Part shown: positions 58,801 through 64,000 of the stretch, one piece after another
How positions within the stretch are numbered: the stretch's first letter is position 1
Layout of the letters: every line of letters begins with the position of its first letter
The notes under the pieces: generated by a model
Told to the model about the DNA's origin: nothing
Database searches by the model: none
The model's input: the letters and a program-made list of their open reading frames with translations, nothing else
DNA from: Viscum album
Taxonomy: Eukaryota > Streptophyta > Magnoliopsida > Santalales > Viscaceae
Length of the DNA: 64,000 nt
NCBI GenBank assembly: GCA_963277665.1
Contig: OY728125.1
Coordinates: 1,712,518,889-1,712,582,888, forward strand
Direction of reading: 5' to 3'
Translations under genes and position numbers: made by a program

Positions 58801-61800
58801 TTCTGGATTTGGGAACTCTTTATAAAAGTGATCAATATATCCATTAGTGATGAAATACACAGTAGAATGTTCATGGAATGTTATTCCCTTATTATTAGTA
58901 ATAAGGAGTTGTGGATATTCATATATATGATATTTTATAGTAATGTGGATATCCTCAAAGCATTTATAAAACCCCCCACCAACATGAAAATAATTCCGTA
59001 ATTTCATTTTAATATAGTTTTTACATATTTTATGTTGTAGTTTATTTCCTTCGTTCTCATGTTAGGGCCCTTTACTTGATTCGTCCATATATTTTTATAA
59101 TTTTTTACATGGGAGCCTAAGGAATATCTAAAATCTATTTCAAACTTAATAGAACACTACGCTATCTCCTCATATATTTCATAGTCTTCACATGAAAAAT
59201 TTCTTTGTATAAGGGGTCTTAATCTACTAAGGAATATATGAACCATTCTCTTAGGGTACATAAAAAACAATAGGTGTATCCATAATTTCATATAAATTTA
59301 GATTCATATAATACTATTGATTCATTTTTCTTAATATTCATATCTATTAATTATATCTCCATTATTATTTACATATAATGGTGAAAAGTTATTACAAAAG
59401 TCTCCCATAAACTCTTCCAACTCCATAGTGTTTATATCCCCTCTCAGCTTCTGGTTTTAAATCATTTCTCCCCATTGACTAGTTTCTCATTCTATGATGT
59501 ATATTAGAATGCTGATTTTCTATTTCTCTGAAGATTTCAGTACATTAAATATTTTTTCCATGGAGGTAAACCATTATAAATAAATCTTTTGATTAGTATA
59601 ACAAATAAAATAAGGAGTTTGTTGATGCATGAAGAATTCAACCACTAGTTTTTTCTTATTGAATAGGACACTCAACACGGTATTGGTTGCTCACAACATG
59701 AGTAATTTTATTAATTATCATCATGATTTTTTCAACACTATCTTCCCCCATATTGGGAAGGTATTTATCACCTTAACCATTTCATCGATGGTTTTTTCAT
59801 GTTCCTCTATTTCTTATTATTTTTTCCAGATAAAGAAAACCTATGTGGGAAATTTGTTACTATTCAAAATATTTTAATAAAATTTATAAAGGAAATATTA
59901 ATAGTAATGGATTCTAAAATAATTCTTCTGGGATGACATAAATAAATTTGGAAAAATATGTATATTATCTTTATATCCTTGATAATGGTTTGTACAAACT
60001 TGTGATTAACCAAAGCATATTATTTGATAGTCTCAAACTAGGTCTGTTGCAAGCATTAATTTTTTATACCGGTTTCTAATAGAGTCTAAATAAATGAGGA
60101 TTTTTATAGTGTTACTCTTATTAAGTCACATATGTAGGAAAAATACATAAAACAATTTGTTGAGGAGAAAACATAGAATGAGTATAAACAAATGAGATAC
60201 GTAGAATGTGACCAAGAGGCATAATAATAACTTTTAATAAAATCATCATGAGGAATATCATAAAATAGTAAACATTAATTATAGTATGTAAATATGGTAT
60301 GAACATAATAATAGGACACTCATAATCATATATTCATGGTTTATCACCAGGGTTTAAAAAATTATAATAACTGTGGTTATTAAATAAGTTATTATAAACA
60401 TGTCATCTATAGATATTAATTATTTACCCAAGGAATTAGAGTGTTATCATTTATTCCCATTAATATGTTATTAATAATGTGAGCCACATTGAATATAACG
60501 TCGTCATTTAATTAATAACTTGTCGATATAAATAGTATGATTTATATAAAAATCATTGCATACTATGTTCTTAAAATTCATGATAAAAACATATATTTTA
60601 ACCCATGAAAAGGGAATATGGGTTTCATAAATTTATATCAAATCATCTATAATATATTTTTTACATATATTTTAATTCTCGTGAAAAGGGTTGAGGCTTG
60701 ATTATTAAAAATTTGAAAATATTTTTAAAAATGGAGAAATATAAATAAAACAATTTTGGATGCATAACGGCATAGAACATAGGTAATGGAAAAATAATAA
60801 TGAGACAAATTAGAGGTATCCCAATAGTAAAAAATATTTCAGAATTATATAAAAGGAAAAAATCGAATTAATATAAAGATATAAGTTTTCCACATAATAT
60901 AAACATAATTGAGACATAATTGGATAAAAATTAGAAGAGGAGGATCCGCATACCTTGAATCGTTGCATCCTAAATCATAGAGGGGACCCTATGACCTCCG
61001 AGACAGCTTGTAGAATCCTTGTAGAGACACATTGGGAAAGGGAAATGATTTCTTTTTGGTTTATTTTTAATTTGTATTTTTTATTGGGGTTGTAAGGTTC
61101 TATTTATACTTGAGTATGGGTGGCTTTACGTGAATAAAAAATGATTATTTTGTATTTATGGATAACCACTATTTCGTGGAATTAATTCCAACATGTTTGG
61201 TAGAAAATTTAGGTTTTGAATGATGATTTGGCCCATGAAAAACATATAACATGAATTAATGATTTTATATTTAAATATATATTTAATTATTTTTCATTTT
61301 AACATTATCCCACTACATTATTTTGAAAATTATATGGAATTTTTTTTACCATGGTAAATTTTTTAGGCCTAAAAATATAATTATATTTTTTTAACAGATT
61401 TAGATTTTATGATTCCAAATATGTAACAAATTTAACGTAATTAAATTTATAATATTGGTAAAAATAAATTCTAAGGTTCTATGCAAATAACTCATAAAAT
61501 CTGTTTTCTTTTTGAAAGATTAACATCATGGTTTACAAAAATTTTAAGCATGCATTTCTAAAGCCAACACATTACATAATATTTTAACCATAAATAATTT
61601 TTGATTATGAATTGAAATTAAATAATATTGAAACATATATATATCATAATTATATCATAATATTTATCATATTTTGTATAAAAAATAATATCTCTTTTTA
61701 TCCAAAAAATAACCTTTTATTAAGTTTCAATAAATTCACCGTAGGCGAATTCAAATTTGATGAATGAATATTGAAAAGTATTTTATATAACTATTACTAT

Positions 61801-61944
61801 AAATAGAATAATTTTTTATTTCGAACAAATAATCCATATTCATTTAATTTTATAAAAAATTTATGACATAAAGAATAATTTGACCATTATGAAAATTACG
61901 CAGTACTTATTTAATTTATATTATCATCTAAAATCATTTTAGAA
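58801..61944. other. AT-rich DNA between the two repeat copies
   Basis: No polyprotein motif seen. A GC-richer patch at 60955-61030 (GACCTCCGAGACAGCTTG) is unidentified. Frames at 59629-59877 and 60121-60306 look like chance. Confidence 0.35.
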
Positions 61945-62660
61945 TATATTTTTTGGAAAATAAAGTTTATTCAAAACATATAAATTTATGATACTAAATA
62001 AATTTAATGTAAATTAAATATTTTGGTATATTCTATAAAGTAATATAAATGGTCATATTGTTTATCCAACAAAAATAATATTGACCAACTATCATGATAC
62101 TTTATTGTAATAAATCCCACCTGTCAAATTGGAAAATGATCATATTAATAATGGTCAAATCTCCCTACAAATAGTTTTTAATGCTCTTAATATTACATAC
62201 TTCTTCACTAAGAATGATTATTACACATACATTGATAATGTTTATTGTTATCCTAATGATTCTTTTTATTTGAATTATATTAGTAGTAGGGGGTCTTCAT
62301 GGGGGATTTTTAGCCTATGATGTGTGTCGTAGTGAATGTACTATTCATTAATGTTTATATCCTATCAAATTCCATTATTTAACTAGTCCAGATTTATTTA
62401 TGATATATGATGTTCTGATTAAATGAAAATATAATTTTTTATGATTTTATTCTAATCCAAATGTAAATGCTATTGGGAGGTGAGAGATCCATTATTAAAT
62501 CAAAAACATTTTCTTGGTAATTGCAATAGCAAACTTCGTTAGAACCATACTCCCCTAAAGGTATATCTTATTAAAAACTTCTATGATGGATGGGTTGAAA
62601 ACAATCATTGGAATTTGAAAATATACCACATCCAAATATAGATTTAACTCCCTCATATTT
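61945..62660. repeat. Degenerate direct repeat, copy 2
   Basis: Partner of 58130-58800. It carries a 63-codon frame (62129-62320) not preserved in the other copy, hence not a gene. Confidence 0.6.
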
Positions 62661-64000
62661 CTTTTCATTGGTTAAAAAATTATGCACACCAACCTATAAA
62701 ATTGTTCCAGAAGAGTTTACCTTCCAAATGGAGTCCTTATTAGATTAGGAATTAATCCTCAGTTCCATTAATTTAATTCACATAATGGATCAATTATTTA
62801 TTAATGAATGCCTCCATAAACATTATATCCCTATATCTAATTAAGTAATTATAAGAAGAGTCTATTTGGACCATGGATATAGGGGAAGAAGCAATCATAG
62901 AAGAAATCAATATCCCATCTATATCACTTGTCATGCTATCAATGCTGCTAAAACATTTTGGTGATCTATTTTATGGGTCTAATATAAGTAGAAAAGTTAC
63001 CCTGTATATTATAGTGGATTATCTATGATGAACATCCTTGAAGATTTATTATAGGGGATTCCATCACCATAAAATATTCAAAAAGAATGAAGACTTATTG
63101 GGCATAACAGTCTATGGAAAGGAGTGGTTTCATCTCTTATTTTGAGGGACATTCAGTGCCTTAGTTCCTAAAGCACCATTATGAGAGAAACCTAACATTT
63201 GGAATCACATACCTCTAGTATATAATTATTAAATTTGATGGTAATTGGACCGAGATTTGGTGAAGTTCTAGATAATGGATGCTCTATGTCTACCAAAAGT
63301 CCTTCATGAATCACACATAGACACTTTGCTGAGCACTCAATAGTTTGAAGCTGAAGTCACTACTAGTGAAATATATCACACATAGATCAATCCTGAATTT
63401 TTTTACATGATCCCCTATTTCATAAATAATGATAAAGACGTTCTCATATGGGGAAAAATTAGACCATTATGTATGTTTGATAGAATAGGTGATTGTGATA
63501 TATGATGGGATTTAATTTATAATGGCTTAGTAGTCAACCTTATTTGTTTTTGGATACTTAATCAGCTAGGTTACAGAATGGCCCACATTTAGGATATACT
63601 GAAATGCAATAGTTTTATGATAAATTTTAATAAAAATTCTTTTGTAGAATCTTAAATGGGGCGTATTTTAGAGACCTAATATATGAAAATGAATTTTAGG
63701 TTATTTATAAAGGAACAACCATCATCATTCTACTATGAAGGCCTTTATTGATTCATCAGGTGGTAGTCCCCTCGCAATGGTACCAATTCCAAAAATATCG
63801 AATTACTGGTATAATTGTGATGTTTCACAGAGGTAAATCCCAATTGGAATCTTATTAATCATAGAAAATTATTCTAGGATTCTATATGTGGGAAGGGAAA
63901 AAACTTATGACTAATATTGTCCCTCAGTTGACTACCTTAAATGGTTTGGAAATGGCCCCATCCAATCCATTCAAAAATCTCAGTGAGGATTATGTTCTAC
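62661..64000. other. AT-rich DNA to window end
   Basis: Somewhat less AT-rich than 25-42 kb, but no open frame or known motif was found. Probably decayed mobile-element sequence. Confidence 0.3.

Noticed and set aside
63100..64000. Possible host exon or transposase in the less AT-rich right end
   Set aside because: Frames are short and full of stops; no motif or splice pattern could be supported.

Overview
This is a gene-free stretch of a large, retrotransposon-rich plant nuclear genome, most likely an angiosperm. Every recognisable protein is from Ty3/gypsy LTR retrotransposons of two plant lineages: Tekay/Del-type chromoviruses (integrase with a C-terminal chromodomain-like tail) and Athila. 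All copies are broken. I found no host gene, tRNA, rRNA or CRISPR array. Outside the three youngest elements the DNA is extremely AT-rich and poor in CpG, as expected for old methylated elements that have lost cytosines by deamination.

Layout. (1) Bases 1-9245: a plus-strand Tekay-like element cut by the left window edge, with partial 5' LTR, 1.7-kb leader full of a palindromic 11-mer, gag-pol in a single frame broken only by stop codons, and 3' LTR. (2) Bases 9246-~15097: a much older minus-strand Tekay-like element. Its gag, RT, RNase H, integrase and chromodomain can still be read through dense stops and frameshifts, and element 1 abuts the remains of its LTR. (3) Bases 15103-25054: a complete minus-strand Athila element (9952 bp) with 1.5-kb LTRs, a 5-bp target duplication (GATAA), a tRNA-Asp-type primer site, gag-pol, and no env-like frame. 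(4) Bases 25060-42421: AT-rich relic DNA with degenerate long repeats, including decayed copies of an LTR hairpin module. (5) Bases 42422-53371: a minus-strand Tekay-like element with two 4066-bp LTRs flanking only 2818 bp of interior; gag and integrase-chromodomain remain, but nearly all of the protease-RT-RNase H part is gone. (6) Bases 53377-64000: AT-rich relic DNA with one degenerate direct repeat about 3.8 kb apart.

The parts work as transposon parts only: LTR promoters, leader structures, primer sites, purine tracts and polyproteins. The most interesting items are the 4-kb-LTR element that kept gag and integrase without reverse transcriptase, the paired 65-nt hairpins in its LTR leader that recur at near-constant spacing in old relics, and the palindromic 11-mer cluster in element 1. 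All comparisons were made by eye from the sequence; relationships to named lineages rest on remembered family motifs, not on a search.
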